Below, piece after piece: positions 1-7,303 of a DNA stretch of 10,113 nucleotides; position 1 is the stretch's first letter, and each line of letters starts with the position of its first letter. The stretch spans positions 1 through 10,113 of the forward strand of contig JALNWH010000069.1 of the NCBI GenBank assembly GCA_023230985.1. Reading direction: 5' to 3'. Position numbers and translations under genes: made by a program. Source of the stretch: Bacillota bacterium. GTDB lineage: Bacteria; Bacillota; Clostridia; Lutisporales; Lutisporaceae. The notes below the pieces were generated by a model. The model saw only the letters and a program-made list of their open reading frames with translations, made no database searches and was not told the DNA's origin.

Positions 1-42
1 AGGCATATGAAAAGTAATATAATTACCAATGTGAACTTTTAA
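1..42 (+). CDS. possible 3' end of an upstream gene (partial)
   Basis: One frame is open from the window edge to a TAA at 40-42, ending in the residues NIITNVNF, and it stops 13 bases before the secD start. The other two + frames close within the first 17 bases. Thirteen codons are too few to identify a protein or to exclude chance. In many Clostridia the gene before secD is the SCIFF radical-SAM maturase (scfB) or yajC, but nothing visible here supports either one. Confidence 0.25.
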   Translation, partial: RHMKSNIITNVNF

Positions 43-55
43 AGGGGGAGTACGG

Positions 56-1306
56 ATGAATTCAGGAAGCACAATTAAATTTGTAGCAATTGTATTATTA
101 ATAGGGATTATTGCATTTGTAGCGTCATATGGAATAAATATTGGAAAATATGAAGTATTACCTGTTAAAAATCAAATAAAGCTTGGTTTGGATTTAAGAG
201 GCGGTGCGGATGTTGTTTTAGAAGCACAAGGCACTCCTGAGGATCCCATTACCGATGAAAAGATGGAAAGAGCTGTAGCTACAATTAGAGAACGTATTGA
301 CAATCTAGGGGTAACCGAACCGGTAATTACACGCCAAGGCGGTAAAAGAATTAGAGTAGGTTTACCGGAGATACAGGATACACAAAGAGCCTTAGAGATA
401 ATTGGTAAAACAGCTCAATTACGATTTATGGATGAGGCTGAAAATGTAGTGATAACAGGAAACGATATCAAGGATGCGAAAGCTGCTTATTCAAACGATC
501 CTGCAACGAAAATGCAAATAGCGGTTGTTTCCTTGGAATTGAATCCCGAGGGCGCAAAGAAATTCGCGGAAAGTACAAGAAATAATGTAGGAAAGATTAT
601 AGCTATATTATTAGATGATAATATTATTTCGGCACCAAGTGTTTCCGAGCCTATTACAGATGGCAAATGCCAAATATCCGGTAGTATGACTATTGAAGAA
701 GCCGGGGATTTAGCTATGTTGATTAGAGCAGGTGCTTTACCTGTAGAACTGAAAACGTTGCAAGTCACAAGCATAGGTCCTGAGTTGGGAGCAAATTCTT
801 TTGAAAAAAGTTTAACAGCAGGTAAAATTGGAATATTACTGGTTTTCTTATTTATGATTATATACTATAGATTGCCCGGACTTATTGCCAGTATAGCATT
901 AGTATTATATATCAGTATCGTATTAATCACTTTGGCAGCTATTAAAGCGACTTTAACCTTACCGGGTATTGCAGGACTTATACTATCTATAGGAATGGCA
1001 GTGGATGCTAATGTAATTATTTTTGAAAGAATTAAAGAGGAGCTCAATATGGGCAAGACCATCAGGTCTTCTATTGATTCCGGGTTCAGAAGAGCTTTTT
1101 TAGCTATTTTTGATTCTAATATAACTACTTTAATTGCTGCAATAGTACTTTTTTACTTGGGGGCAGGACCAATTAAGGGATTTGCTGTCACGTTATCAAT
1201 AGGTATTTTGGCAAGTATGTTTACAGCAATAGTAGTTACAAAACAGTTAATGAAACTTTTTGAGGGCACAAATTTAATAAAAGACAAAAAGTTTTATGGA
1301 GCGTAG
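56..1306 (+). CDS. secD: protein translocase subunit SecD
   Basis: SecD pairs with SecF in the cytoplasmic membrane. The complex uses the proton gradient to pull preproteins out of the SecYEG channel on the outer face. The 416-residue protein has an N-terminal membrane segment (about 7-28), the family motif LGLDLRGG at 43-50, and an extracytoplasmic region (about 31-250) ending in the usual RAGALPVEL and SIGPELG stretches (224-245). Five more membrane segments follow at about 254-398. Asp317 in VDAN, followed by FERIKEE, matches the conserved transmembrane aspartate of the proton path. The length is normal for a Gram-positive SecD with a compact periplasmic domain. The ATG at 56 follows a good purine-rich ribosome site (GGGGGAG, 44-50). 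The stop codon TAG overlaps the AGGAGG that serves secF, so the two genes are probably translated in step. Identification is firm. Confidence 0.97.
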   Translation: MNSGSTIKFVAIVLLIGIIAFVASYGINIGKYEVLPVKNQIKLGLDLRGGADVVLEAQGTPEDPITDEKMERAVATIRERIDNLGVTEPVITRQGGKRIRVGLPEIQDTQRALEIIGKTAQLRFMDEAENVVITGNDIKDAKAAYSNDPATKMQIAVVSLELNPEGAKKFAESTRNNVGKIIAILLDDNIISAPSVSEPITDGKCQISGSMTIEEAGDLAMLIRAGALPVELKTLQVTSIGPELGANSFEKSLTAGKIGILLVFLFMIIYYRLPGLIASIALVLYISIVLITLAAIKATLTLPGIAGLILSIGMAVDANVIIFERIKEELNMGKTIRSSIDSGFRRAFLAIFDSNITTLIAAIVLFYLGAGPIKGFAVTLSIGILASMFTAIVVTKQLMKLFEGTNLIKDKKFYGA

Positions 1307-1317
1307 GAGGAAGTTTT

Positions 1318-2199
1318 ATGAAAACATATGATATTTTGAAACTCAAAAAAACTTGGTTTGTTATTTCCGGAATAATTATTGCTCTGGGCTTGGTTCTTTC
1401 ATTTATCAACGGCGGTTTAAATCTGGGTATTGATTTTACTGGTGGTACTTCGCTGCAGGCAAGAATCGGAAGGAAGTTTGACGTACAAGAAGTTAAGAAT
1501 ATAATGGATAAATATGATAAAGAAGCAACGATAACTTATGCAGGAAACGAAAAAGATGAAGTGATAGTTAGGACTAAATTGGAATTTGATGATGATACGA
1601 GAAGAGATTTGTTAGAAAAATTTGATAGTGAATTAAATGTTACTTCTAAAAACATTAATTTTGAATCTATAGGTCCATCTATTGGTTCAGAGCTCAAAAA
1701 ACAAGCTATATTAGCTTTGTTAGTAGCAAATTTGGGGATTCTTATCTATATTTCAATTAGATTTGAGTGGAGATTTGGCTTAGCATCGATTTTTACATTA
1801 CTGCACGATGTGATTATAATGACAATTTTTTACGGTGCCATGAAAATTCCTGTAAACAGCTCCTTTATAGCAGCTATCCTAACCATTGTTGGTTACTCTA
1901 TTAATGCAACTATTGTTATATTTGACAGGATTAGAGAAAACATGAAGACAGTTAGAAGAGTTGATCCGGAGCAAGTGGTTAATAATAGCATTAACCAAAC
2001 TTTAGCAAGGTCAATAAATACTTCCCTAACAACGTTTATTACTATTGGTACTTTATATATCTTAGGTGTACCGGCAGTAAAAGAATTTGCTTTGCCTTTA
2101 ATAATAGGGTTGATTAGCGGTACGTATTCGTCAGTATTTTTGGCAAGCTCTGTATGGCTTTTTCTAAGAAATAATATAAAAGTAAAATCTGCTCACTAA
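1318..2199 (+). CDS. secF: protein translocase subunit SecF
   Basis: SecF is the partner of SecD in the proton-driven export motor. The 293-residue protein has membrane segment 1 at about 12-30, the motif GIDFTGG at 37-43, a small extracytoplasmic domain (about 44-125) ending in SIGPSIGSEL, and five further membrane segments between about 128 and 284. The core signature reads GYSINATIVIFDRIRE (192-207), followed by the conserved NQTLARSINTSLTT stretch with Arg231. In most SecF proteins I know, residue 197 is Asp (GYSINDT); here the codon at 1906-1908 is GCA, Ala. That Asp belongs to the charged cluster in the membrane, so the change is worth checking. The ATG at 1318 sits 7 bases after a perfect AGGAGG (1305-1310). 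The stop codon forms the outer edge of a long palindrome. Confidence 0.97.
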   Translation: MKTYDILKLKKTWFVISGIIIALGLVLSFINGGLNLGIDFTGGTSLQARIGRKFDVQEVKNIMDKYDKEATITYAGNEKDEVIVRTKLEFDDDTRRDLLEKFDSELNVTSKNINFESIGPSIGSELKKQAILALLVANLGILIYISIRFEWRFGLASIFTLLHDVIIMTIFYGAMKIPVNSSFIAAILTIVGYSINATIVIFDRIRENMKTVRRVDPEQVVNNSINQTLARSINTSLTTFITIGTLYILGVPAVKEFALPLIIGLISGTYSSVFLASSVWLFLRNNIKVKSAH

Positions 2200-2243
2200 A
2201 AGCTTAAGTAACAGCCATGGCTGTTACTTAAGCTTTTATTTTA
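2197..2243 (+). terminator. 42-bp perfect palindrome after secF, probable terminator or attenuator
   Basis: Positions 2197-2238 are an exact palindrome centred between 2217 and 2218. As RNA it would fold into about 19 base pairs closed by a CAUG loop, with an A-rich left foot and a U-rich right foot, followed by TTTTA (2239-2243). It includes the secF stop codon TAA. Shape and position fit intrinsic termination after secDF. The flanking A and T runs would also allow termination in the other direction, but no gene on the minus strand faces it. The next gene starts only 41 bases later and I see no convincing promoter in between, so partial read-through (attenuation) or an mRNA-protecting hairpin is equally possible. 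Confidence 0.75.
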
Positions 2244-2279
2244 CACTTGTTTTAAATAAAAAAAGAAAGGTGTGAAAAA

Positions 2280-2606
2280 ATGCAGTTTATTATTGTGTTA
2301 TCAATGATTTTTGCTATGTTTATAGCTGTATTTGCATTGCAGAATTCTTCAGTAATAACGATTAATCTTTTGTGGTACAAGCTAAACCTTTCCCAGGCGG
2401 TTGTAATACTAGGATCAGCCCTAATTGGAATTCTTGTAATGGTACCATTTGATGTCGCTAGAAGAATCCGCAATAGCTTAAAAATAGCGGAATTAAAGAA
2501 TAAAATTAAAAATATGGAACAAGAGCTGAGCATTCTAAAAAACAACGAAGAACCTGATGCAGTTGATGAAATAACAAAGATAGAAGATGAAATTAAATTA
2601 GAATGA
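2280..2606 (+). CDS. LapA-domain (DUF1049-like) small membrane protein
   Basis: This is a 108-residue protein with two membrane segments (about 2-20 and 38-57) joined by a short loop, then a charged C-terminal tail. The first segment ends in FALQN and is followed by a stretch of beta-strand character (SVITINLLW). The second is a glycine-containing helix (VVILGSALIGILVMVP). This layout is typical of the LapA/DUF1049 domain; Gram-negative LapA (YciS) works with LapB/YciM in controlling lipopolysaccharide synthesis. A Gram-positive relative cannot have that exact job, and its function is unknown. Residues 66-88 have a heptad-like pattern (IAELKNKIKNMEQELSIL) suggesting a short cytoplasmic coiled coil, and the last 20 residues are very acidic. 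The ATG at 2280 follows AAAGGTG (2266-2272). It ends 15 bases before the preferred recJ start and shares recJ's frame. Confidence 0.8.
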   Translation: MQFIIVLSMIFAMFIAVFALQNSSVITINLLWYKLNLSQAVVILGSALIGILVMVPFDVARRIRNSLKIAELKNKIKNMEQELSILKNNEEPDAVDEITKIEDEIKLE

Positions 2607-2612
2607 TGTGTG

Positions 2613-2618
2613 GGTGAT
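2613..2618 (+). promoter_or_regulatory. Shine-Dalgarno site choosing the TTG start of recJ
   Basis: GGTGAT here pairs with the ATCACC portion of the 16S anti-Shine-Dalgarno tail. It lies 3 bases before an in-frame TTG at 2622, a good spacing for this part of the site. The in-frame GTG at 2610 has only AT-rich sequence before it and overlaps this site. I therefore prefer TTG 2622 as the recJ start. Confidence 0.55.
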
Positions 2619-2621
2619 GGT

Positions 2622-4325
2622 TTGAAAAAATGGATTTCCTATAATAAAGATTATTCGAATATAGACAACTTTGTAAAAGAATTTGAGATTTCAGAAACCT
2701 TAGCTAGATTGTTAATAAACAGAAATATTGATTCAATAGAAAAAGCTGAGAGCTATTTGAATCCGGATATTTCTCAACTACATAATCCTTTTGAAATGTT
2801 TGATATGAGCAAATCATTAAATCGAATTGAGAAAGCTATTCTGGAAAAAGAAAAAATATGTATATACGGGGATTATGATGTAGATGGTATTACAAGTGTT
2901 GCAATGCTCTATAGTCTTATAAAAAAATTAAAAGGTAATGCTATTTATTATATACCCGATAGATTGGAAGAAGGTTATGGTTTAAACTCAGAAGCAATAA
3001 AAAAAATAAAAGACCTTGATGTAAAGCTTATAATAACGGTAGATTGCGGTATAAGATCAGTTGATGAAGTAAATTTGGCAAATGATTTAAATATTGATGT
3101 CATAATAACTGACCACCACGAATGCAGCGATATCCTACCTGCTGCCTATTCTATTATTAATCCAAATCAGAAACAATGCAAATATCCCTTTAAAGATTTG
3201 GCCGGTGCCGGAATTGTATTTAAAATTATAACTGCATTATCAGAAAAATTATTATTGAAAGATTACGCTTTAGAGTTTTTGGATTTGACTGCTTTAGCCA
3301 CTGTAGCTGACGTAGTGACGTTAACCGGCGAGAATAGAGTAATAGTGCAAAAAGGTATTGAACAGGCAAAGAAGACCACAAATCGAGGGTTAAAGGCATT
3401 AATAAATGTATGCGATATTGAATTAACTGATTTAAATACATATCATTTAGGCTTTATAATTGCACCCAGAATAAATGCTGCGGGGAGACTAAAACATGCT
3501 AATATAGTAGTGGAACTTTTGACAACCAAAGATGATGCAAGAGCATATGAAATAGCAAAAATGTTGAATGAATTAAACTATAACAGACAACAAATTGAAA
3601 ACAATATGCTTGAAACTGCTTTGAAAAAAATTAAAAATGAAATGGATTTAAAAGAAGAACATGTAATAGTATTAGACGATTCTTCGTGGCATGTAGGAGT
3701 TGTCGGTATAATTGCTTCAAGAATTACAGAAAAATTTAATAAGCCTTCGATAATAATTTCAATAGAAAATGAAATAGGTAAAGGTTCCGCAAGAAGTATA
3801 AACGGTTTAAACATATGTGAGACTTTAAGCGCATGTAAGGAGTTACTTGTAAAATATGGGGGACACGAATTAGCTGCCGGTTTAACTATTGAAAAAAGAT
3901 TAATAAAAGACTTTCGAGAAAAAATAAATGCCATTGTTCACAAGTTTAAAAAAGATAAACCTTTTTACCATGAAATACTTGTTGACTATAAACTTGATAA
4001 TAAAATAAATTTAGTCAATATTTATAATGAGATACAAAAACTAGAGCCCTTTGGTGCCGGAAACCCAAAACCACTTTTTGTTTATAGATTTTTAATCTTA
4101 AAAGAAGTAAAAACAGTAGGATTAGACGGTAAACATCTTAGTTTAAAGATGTTCAATGGGAAAGAATACCTTAGCGGTATAGGCTTTAATATGGGTTTTG
4201 TTGCTAATCATATTGAAGTTAACCGGAAAGTTGATATAATATGTAGTGTGGAAATGAATACATGGAACGGAGAGGAAAATATACAATTACATATAAAAGA
4301 TTTAAAGATATCCAAGTACAAATGA
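2622..4325 (+). CDS. recJ: single-stranded-DNA-specific exonuclease RecJ
   Basis: RecJ degrades single-stranded DNA 5' to 3' in the cytoplasm, serving RecF-pathway recombination, mismatch repair and base excision repair. Counting from the TTG at 2622 (567 residues, family-typical), the DHH catalytic domain shows motif I YGDYDVDG (82-89), motif II VDCG (140-143), motif III TDHHE (163-167), a later metal-binding Asp at 230 (ATVAD), and PRINAAGR (282-289). The DHHA1 part has GSARS (388-392) and GGHELAAG (413-420). The C-terminal OB-fold part begins near LEPFGAGNP (474-482). All metal ligands expected for an active two-metal exonuclease are present. An in-frame GTG at 2610 would add four residues (VGDG) but lacks a ribosome site. 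The end lies 15 bases before apt, and the secDF-recJ-apt order is common in Firmicutes. Confidence 0.95.
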   Translation: MKKWISYNKDYSNIDNFVKEFEISETLARLLINRNIDSIEKAESYLNPDISQLHNPFEMFDMSKSLNRIEKAILEKEKICIYGDYDVDGITSVAMLYSLIKKLKGNAIYYIPDRLEEGYGLNSEAIKKIKDLDVKLIITVDCGIRSVDEVNLANDLNIDVIITDHHECSDILPAAYSIINPNQKQCKYPFKDLAGAGIVFKIITALSEKLLLKDYALEFLDLTALATVADVVTLTGENRVIVQKGIEQAKKTTNRGLKALINVCDIELTDLNTYHLGFIIAPRINAAGRLKHANIVVELLTTKDDARAYEIAKMLNELNYNRQQIENNMLETALKKIKNEMDLKEEHVIVLDDSSWHVGVVGIIASRITEKFNKPSIIISIENEIGKGSARSINGLNICETLSACKELLVKYGGHELAAGLTIEKRLIKDFREKINAIVHKFKKDKPFYHEILVDYKLDNKINLVNIYNEIQKLEPFGAGNPKPLFVYRFLILKEVKTVGLDGKHLSLKMFNGKEYLSGIGFNMGFVANHIEVNRKVDIICSVEMNTWNGEENIQLHIKDLKISKYK

Positions 4326-4340
4326 TATGGAGGTATCACA

Positions 4341-4859
4341 ATGAATTTGGAAGAATACATAAGAATCATTGAAGATTTTCCAAAAGAAGGAATAAGCTTT
4401 AAAGATGTTACTACACTTTTAAAAGATGGGGAAGCTTTCAAATATTCTGTTAAAGTTATGACAGATTTTATTAAAGATTTAAATGTTGATATAATCATAG
4501 GACCGGAGGCTAGAGGCTTTATTCTTGGTGCAGCTATCGCTTATGAACTTGGTATAGGTTTTGTACCTGTGAGAAAACCCGGCAAATTGCCTGCCGAAAC
4601 CCTAAAATATGAATATGAGTTGGAATATGGTACAGATATTCTGGAAATTCATAAAGATGCTATAAAAAAAGGTGATAGGGTAGCTATAGTAGATGATTTG
4701 TTAGCAACCGGCGGTACAATTCTATCTACTGTAAAAATGATTGAAAAACTTGGCGGAGAAGTTGTACATATTGGTTTCTTGATTGAACTGGAAGATTTGA
4801 TGGGAAGAAAGAGTCTGGATAAATATGATATAAGTTCAATTATAAAGTATAAGCATTAA
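4341..4859 (+). CDS. apt: adenine phosphoribosyltransferase
   Basis: Apt salvages adenine by joining it to PRPP, giving AMP and pyrophosphate in the cytoplasm. At 172 residues it matches the usual length. It shows the N-terminal family pattern DFPKEGISFKDVTTLL (12-27), IIGPEARGF (52-60), the flexible-loop motif RKPGKLP (78-84) and the PRPP-binding loop VAIVDDLLATGGT (114-126) with the paired aspartates. The ATG at 4341 follows GGAGG (4329-4333) with a 7-base spacer. It lies 15 bases after recJ and is followed by a probable terminator, so it looks like the last gene of the lapA-recJ-apt unit. Only the C-terminal tail is variable. Identification is firm. Confidence 0.96.
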   Translation: MNLEEYIRIIEDFPKEGISFKDVTTLLKDGEAFKYSVKVMTDFIKDLNVDIIIGPEARGFILGAAIAYELGIGFVPVRKPGKLPAETLKYEYELEYGTDILEIHKDAIKKGDRVAIVDDLLATGGTILSTVKMIEKLGGEVVHIGFLIELEDLMGRKSLDKYDISSIIKYKH

Positions 4860-4888
4860 ATCAGTCGAATTATTAATTTTTAAACTAT

Positions 4889-4924
4889 AAAAGGCTTCAT
4901 ATAATAAATTTGGAGCTTTTTTTT
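4889..4924 (+). terminator. probable Rho-independent terminator after apt
   Basis: AAAAGGCTTC (4889-4898) can pair with GGAGCTTTTT (4912-4921) over 10 positions, two of them G-U, around a 13-base AT loop. The right arm runs into an unbroken T run (4917-4924). It lies 30 bases after the apt stop. The stem is only moderately stable, but position and T run fit an intrinsic terminator separating apt from relA. Confidence 0.6.
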
Positions 4925-4939
4925 CTATAAAAATGATAT

Positions 4940-5038
4940 ATACAATACTACAGTATGTATCTATAAAACTTATATATTTGATTAAGATTGGGTTATGGGT
5001 AGAAAGCAGAACCCTATAAACTGTAGTAAATATTGTAT
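4940..5038 (+). other. candidate structured RNA or long inverted repeat upstream of relA
   Basis: The ends of this region are complementary. ATACAATA (4940-4947) pairs with TATTGTAT (5031-5038), and CTACAGT (4948-4954) with ACTGTAG (5020-5026), leaving a 4-base bulge TAAA on the 3' side. Inside, TTATGGGT (4993-5000) can pair with ACCCTATAA (5011-5019, one bulged base), directly stacked on the outer stem; GGGTT/AACCC (4990-4994/5010-5014) is an alternative. ATGTAT (4955-4960) with ATATAT (4972-4977) could make a third, weak arm, giving a three-way junction. I could not match it to a known riboswitch class, and it lacks the core bases of purine or T-box elements. AT-rich DNA gives such pairings by chance, so this is a candidate only. 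Confidence 0.35.
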
Positions 5039-5048
5039 TAAATAGATA

Positions 5049-5074
5049 AAAACATTAAATAATTATAATGTTTT
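5049..5074. repeat. AT-rich 9-bp inverted repeat before relA
   Basis: AAAACATTA (5049-5057) and TAATGTTTT (5066-5074) are exact reverse complements with an 8-base spacer. The repeat lies just before, and partly within the -35 region of, the candidate relA promoter. It could be a regulator's operator, a weak hairpin, or a chance product of AT-rich sequence. Confidence 0.35.
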
Positions 5075-5075
5075 A

Positions 5076-5084
5076 TGCTATGAT
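5076..5084 (+). promoter_or_regulatory. candidate extended -10 promoter for relA
   Basis: TGCTATGAT matches the extended -10 form TGnTATAAT with one mismatch. It lies 39 bases before the relA ATG. No good -35 box is visible (best is TTAAAT near 5055-5060), which an extended -10 can tolerate. A TATAAT at 5090-5095 is an alternative -10 but also lacks a -35. A promoter somewhere here is expected, because a probable terminator follows apt. Confidence 0.35.
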
Positions 5085-5123
5085 ATTATTATAATTAAAA
5101 CCTATATAAAAGTTGGTGTTATT

Positions 5124-7289
5124 ATGTTGCAAGAACTATTAAACAAAATAAAATCATATAATTCTTCCAGTGATCTTTCGCTTATAGAAGATACTTATAA
5201 CTTTGCACTAAATGCTCATCAAGGTCAAAAAAGGATTTCCGGAGAAGAATATATTTCTCACCCCGCTGCCGTAGCTATGATATTGGCAGATTTAAACATG
5301 GATAACACGACTATTATCGCAGGAATATTGCATGATGTAATTGAAGATACAGAATACTGTTTCGAGGATGTAAAAGACCTTTTCGGTGAAGAGATAGCAA
5401 TGCTGGTTGATGGTGTGACCAAGCTAGGAAAGTTGGATTATAGAACAAAGGAAGAACAACAGGCAGAAAGTCTAAGAAAAATGTTTGTTGCAATGGCAAA
5501 AGATATACGTGTTATTTTAATAAAGCTTGCAGATAGACTCCATAATTTAAGAACTATATACTACATGTCAAGGAGAAAGCAGATAGAAAAAGCTACGGAA
5601 ACACTGGAAATATATGCTCCCATAGCTCATAGATTGGGTATTTCTAAAATGAAATGGGAAATGGAGGATTTATCTTTAAGATATTTAGAACCTGAAAGAT
5701 ATAAAGAACTTGGTGATAAAGTTGCCAAAAAGAGAGAAGAAAGAGAAGAATACATTAATGTTGTAATCAACGAAATTAGCCGGAAAAACAAAGAAATGGG
5801 AATAGAATCACAAATTGAAGGACGCCCTAAAAACTTCTATAGCATATATAAGAAAATGTATCAACAAAACAAAGCATTTGAGCAAATTTTTGATATCACT
5901 GCTGTAAGAGTAATTGTTGACAATGTGAAAGATTGTTATGGTGTTTTAGGAATAGTTCATACGCTTTGGAAACCCATACCCGGCAGATTTAAAGATTATA
6001 TAGCAATGCCAAAACCTAATATGTATCAATCAATTCATACGACAGTTATAGGACCGGACGGTGAGCCATTTGAAGTGCAAATACGCACATGGGAAATGCA
6101 CAAAACATCTGAATTCGGTATAGCTGCACACTGGAAATATAAAGAAGGTAAAACATCACAAAGCGAATTCGATGAAAAATTTAAATGGCTAAGGCAGATG
6201 TTAGAATGGCAAAATGAAGTTAGAGACACTAAAGAGTTTATGGAAACGCTAAAAATAGATTTAGTTATTGATGAAGTATATGTTTTTACTCCTAAAGGAG
6301 ATGTTATAGATTTACCTGTAGATTCCACTCCCATAGATTTTGCATATAAAATTCATAGCGCTGTGGGAAATAAATGTGTCGGTGCCAAAATAAACGGTAA
6401 AATAGTGCCATTAGACTATAAGTTGCAAAATGGTGATATTGTGGAAATAATAACTTCAGCTGCTTCTAATGGACCTAGCAGAGACTGGTTGAAACTTGTG
6501 AAGAGCTCACAGGCAAAAAATAAAATTAGACAATGGTTTAGGAAAGACAAGAGAGAAGAAAATATTCAAAAAGGTAAAGAAATTCTTGACAAAGAAATAA
6601 AGAAATTAGGCTTTACTCAGGCACAATTAATAAAAAGTGAATGCCTCGATCTGACCTATAAAAAATTAGGATTTCATTTATTAGATGATTTATACGCATC
6701 ACTGGGTTATGGTGGGCTTACTTTAAATCAAGTGATGATGAGGTTAAAGGATGAAATAAGAAAGAGTCAAAAGATAGATAGCAAGCTAAAAGAAGAGCTG
6801 GAGAAAGAAGTTTTAAAGACAGTAACACAGAGAAAAAAGAGAACTGACACAGGAATTAAAGTAAAAGGAATTGACAATGTACTGGTAAGATTTTCAAAAT
6901 GCTGTAATCCTGTTCCCGGAGATGACATAATAGGGTATATAACAAAAGGCAGGGGTGTATCAATACATAGAAGAGATTGCCCCAATGCTAAAGATTTATT
7001 GGAAGAACCTGAAAGACTTATAGATGTTGAATGGAATACAAAAAGCATGGTATCATACAATGCTGATTTACAAATAAAAGCAAATGACCGGCAAGGATTA
7101 TTAGCGGAAATAACATCAATTATAAATGAGAATCAAATTAATATTGTCTCTTTTTATTCCAAAACTTCAAAAGACAGAATTGCAAATATAAGTTTTATTC
7201 TGGAAATTAATGATATTGAACAATTGAATAAATTAATTAAGAGATTTAAAAAACTGGAAGGAGTTATGGACGTTTATAGAGCAAAGTAA
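5124..7289 (+). CDS. relA: bifunctional (p)ppGpp synthetase/hydrolase, RelA/SpoT (Rel) family
   Basis: This enzyme makes (p)ppGpp from ATP and GDP/GTP on starved ribosomes and also hydrolyses it. The 721 residues cover the full long-RSH architecture. The HD hydrolase domain has AHQGQ (31-35), LHDVIEDT (69-76) and KLADRLHNLRT (134-144). The synthetase domain has EGRPKNFYSIYKKM (232-245), RFKD (288-291), YQSIHTTV (301-308) and EVQIRTWEMH (317-326). TGS spans about 383-442. The Cys/zinc-finger region has SKCCNPVPGDD (591-601) and RRDCP (616-620), and the ACT domain spans about 646-720. The HD residues are intact and the synthetase loop is RFKD rather than the acidic form of hydrolase-dead RelA, so both activities are expected. 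The ATG at 5124 has only a weak GGTG (5115-5118) before it, unlike its neighbours, but no better in-frame start is seen. It is first in the unit with dtd 14 bases on. Confidence 0.96.
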   Translation: MLQELLNKIKSYNSSSDLSLIEDTYNFALNAHQGQKRISGEEYISHPAAVAMILADLNMDNTTIIAGILHDVIEDTEYCFEDVKDLFGEEIAMLVDGVTKLGKLDYRTKEEQQAESLRKMFVAMAKDIRVILIKLADRLHNLRTIYYMSRRKQIEKATETLEIYAPIAHRLGISKMKWEMEDLSLRYLEPERYKELGDKVAKKREEREEYINVVINEISRKNKEMGIESQIEGRPKNFYSIYKKMYQQNKAFEQIFDITAVRVIVDNVKDCYGVLGIVHTLWKPIPGRFKDYIAMPKPNMYQSIHTTVIGPDGEPFEVQIRTWEMHKTSEFGIAAHWKYKEGKTSQSEFDEKFKWLRQMLEWQNEVRDTKEFMETLKIDLVIDEVYVFTPKGDVIDLPVDSTPIDFAYKIHSAVGNKCVGAKINGKIVPLDYKLQNGDIVEIITSAASNGPSRDWLKLVKSSQAKNKIRQWFRKDKREENIQKGKEILDKEIKKLGFTQAQLIKSECLDLTYKKLGFHLLDDLYASLGYGGLTLNQVMMRLKDEIRKSQKIDSKLKEELEKEVLKTVTQRKKRTDTGIKVKGIDNVLVRFSKCCNPVPGDDIIGYITKGRGVSIHRRDCPNAKDLLEEPERLIDVEWNTKSMVSYNADLQIKANDRQGLLAEITSIINENQINIVSFYSKTSKDRIANISFILEINDIEQLNKLIKRFKKLEGVMDVYRAK

Positions 7290-7303
7290 TGGGAGGTATA
7301 TAG

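Noticed and set aside
2239..2279. Promoter for lapA-recJ-apt
   Set aside because: TTTACA at 2240-2245 could be a -35, but no -10 hexamer sits 16-18 bases after it (the sequence there is an A/G run).
3578..3934. 118-codon open frame on the minus strand inside recJ
   Set aside because: It lies wholly antisense to a strongly conserved RecJ region, has a composition explained by the AT-rich coding strand, and shows no recognisable domain. The same holds for the other minus-strand frames (e.g. 487-774, 4208-4498, 6035-6334, 8477-8911, 9104-9445).
4925..5123. Known riboswitch (purine, T-box, ppGpp/PRPP ykkC type) or 6S RNA before relA
   Set aside because: I looked for the conserved core bases and loops of these classes and did not find them. 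Only generic stem pairing is visible, so it is listed as an unassigned candidate.
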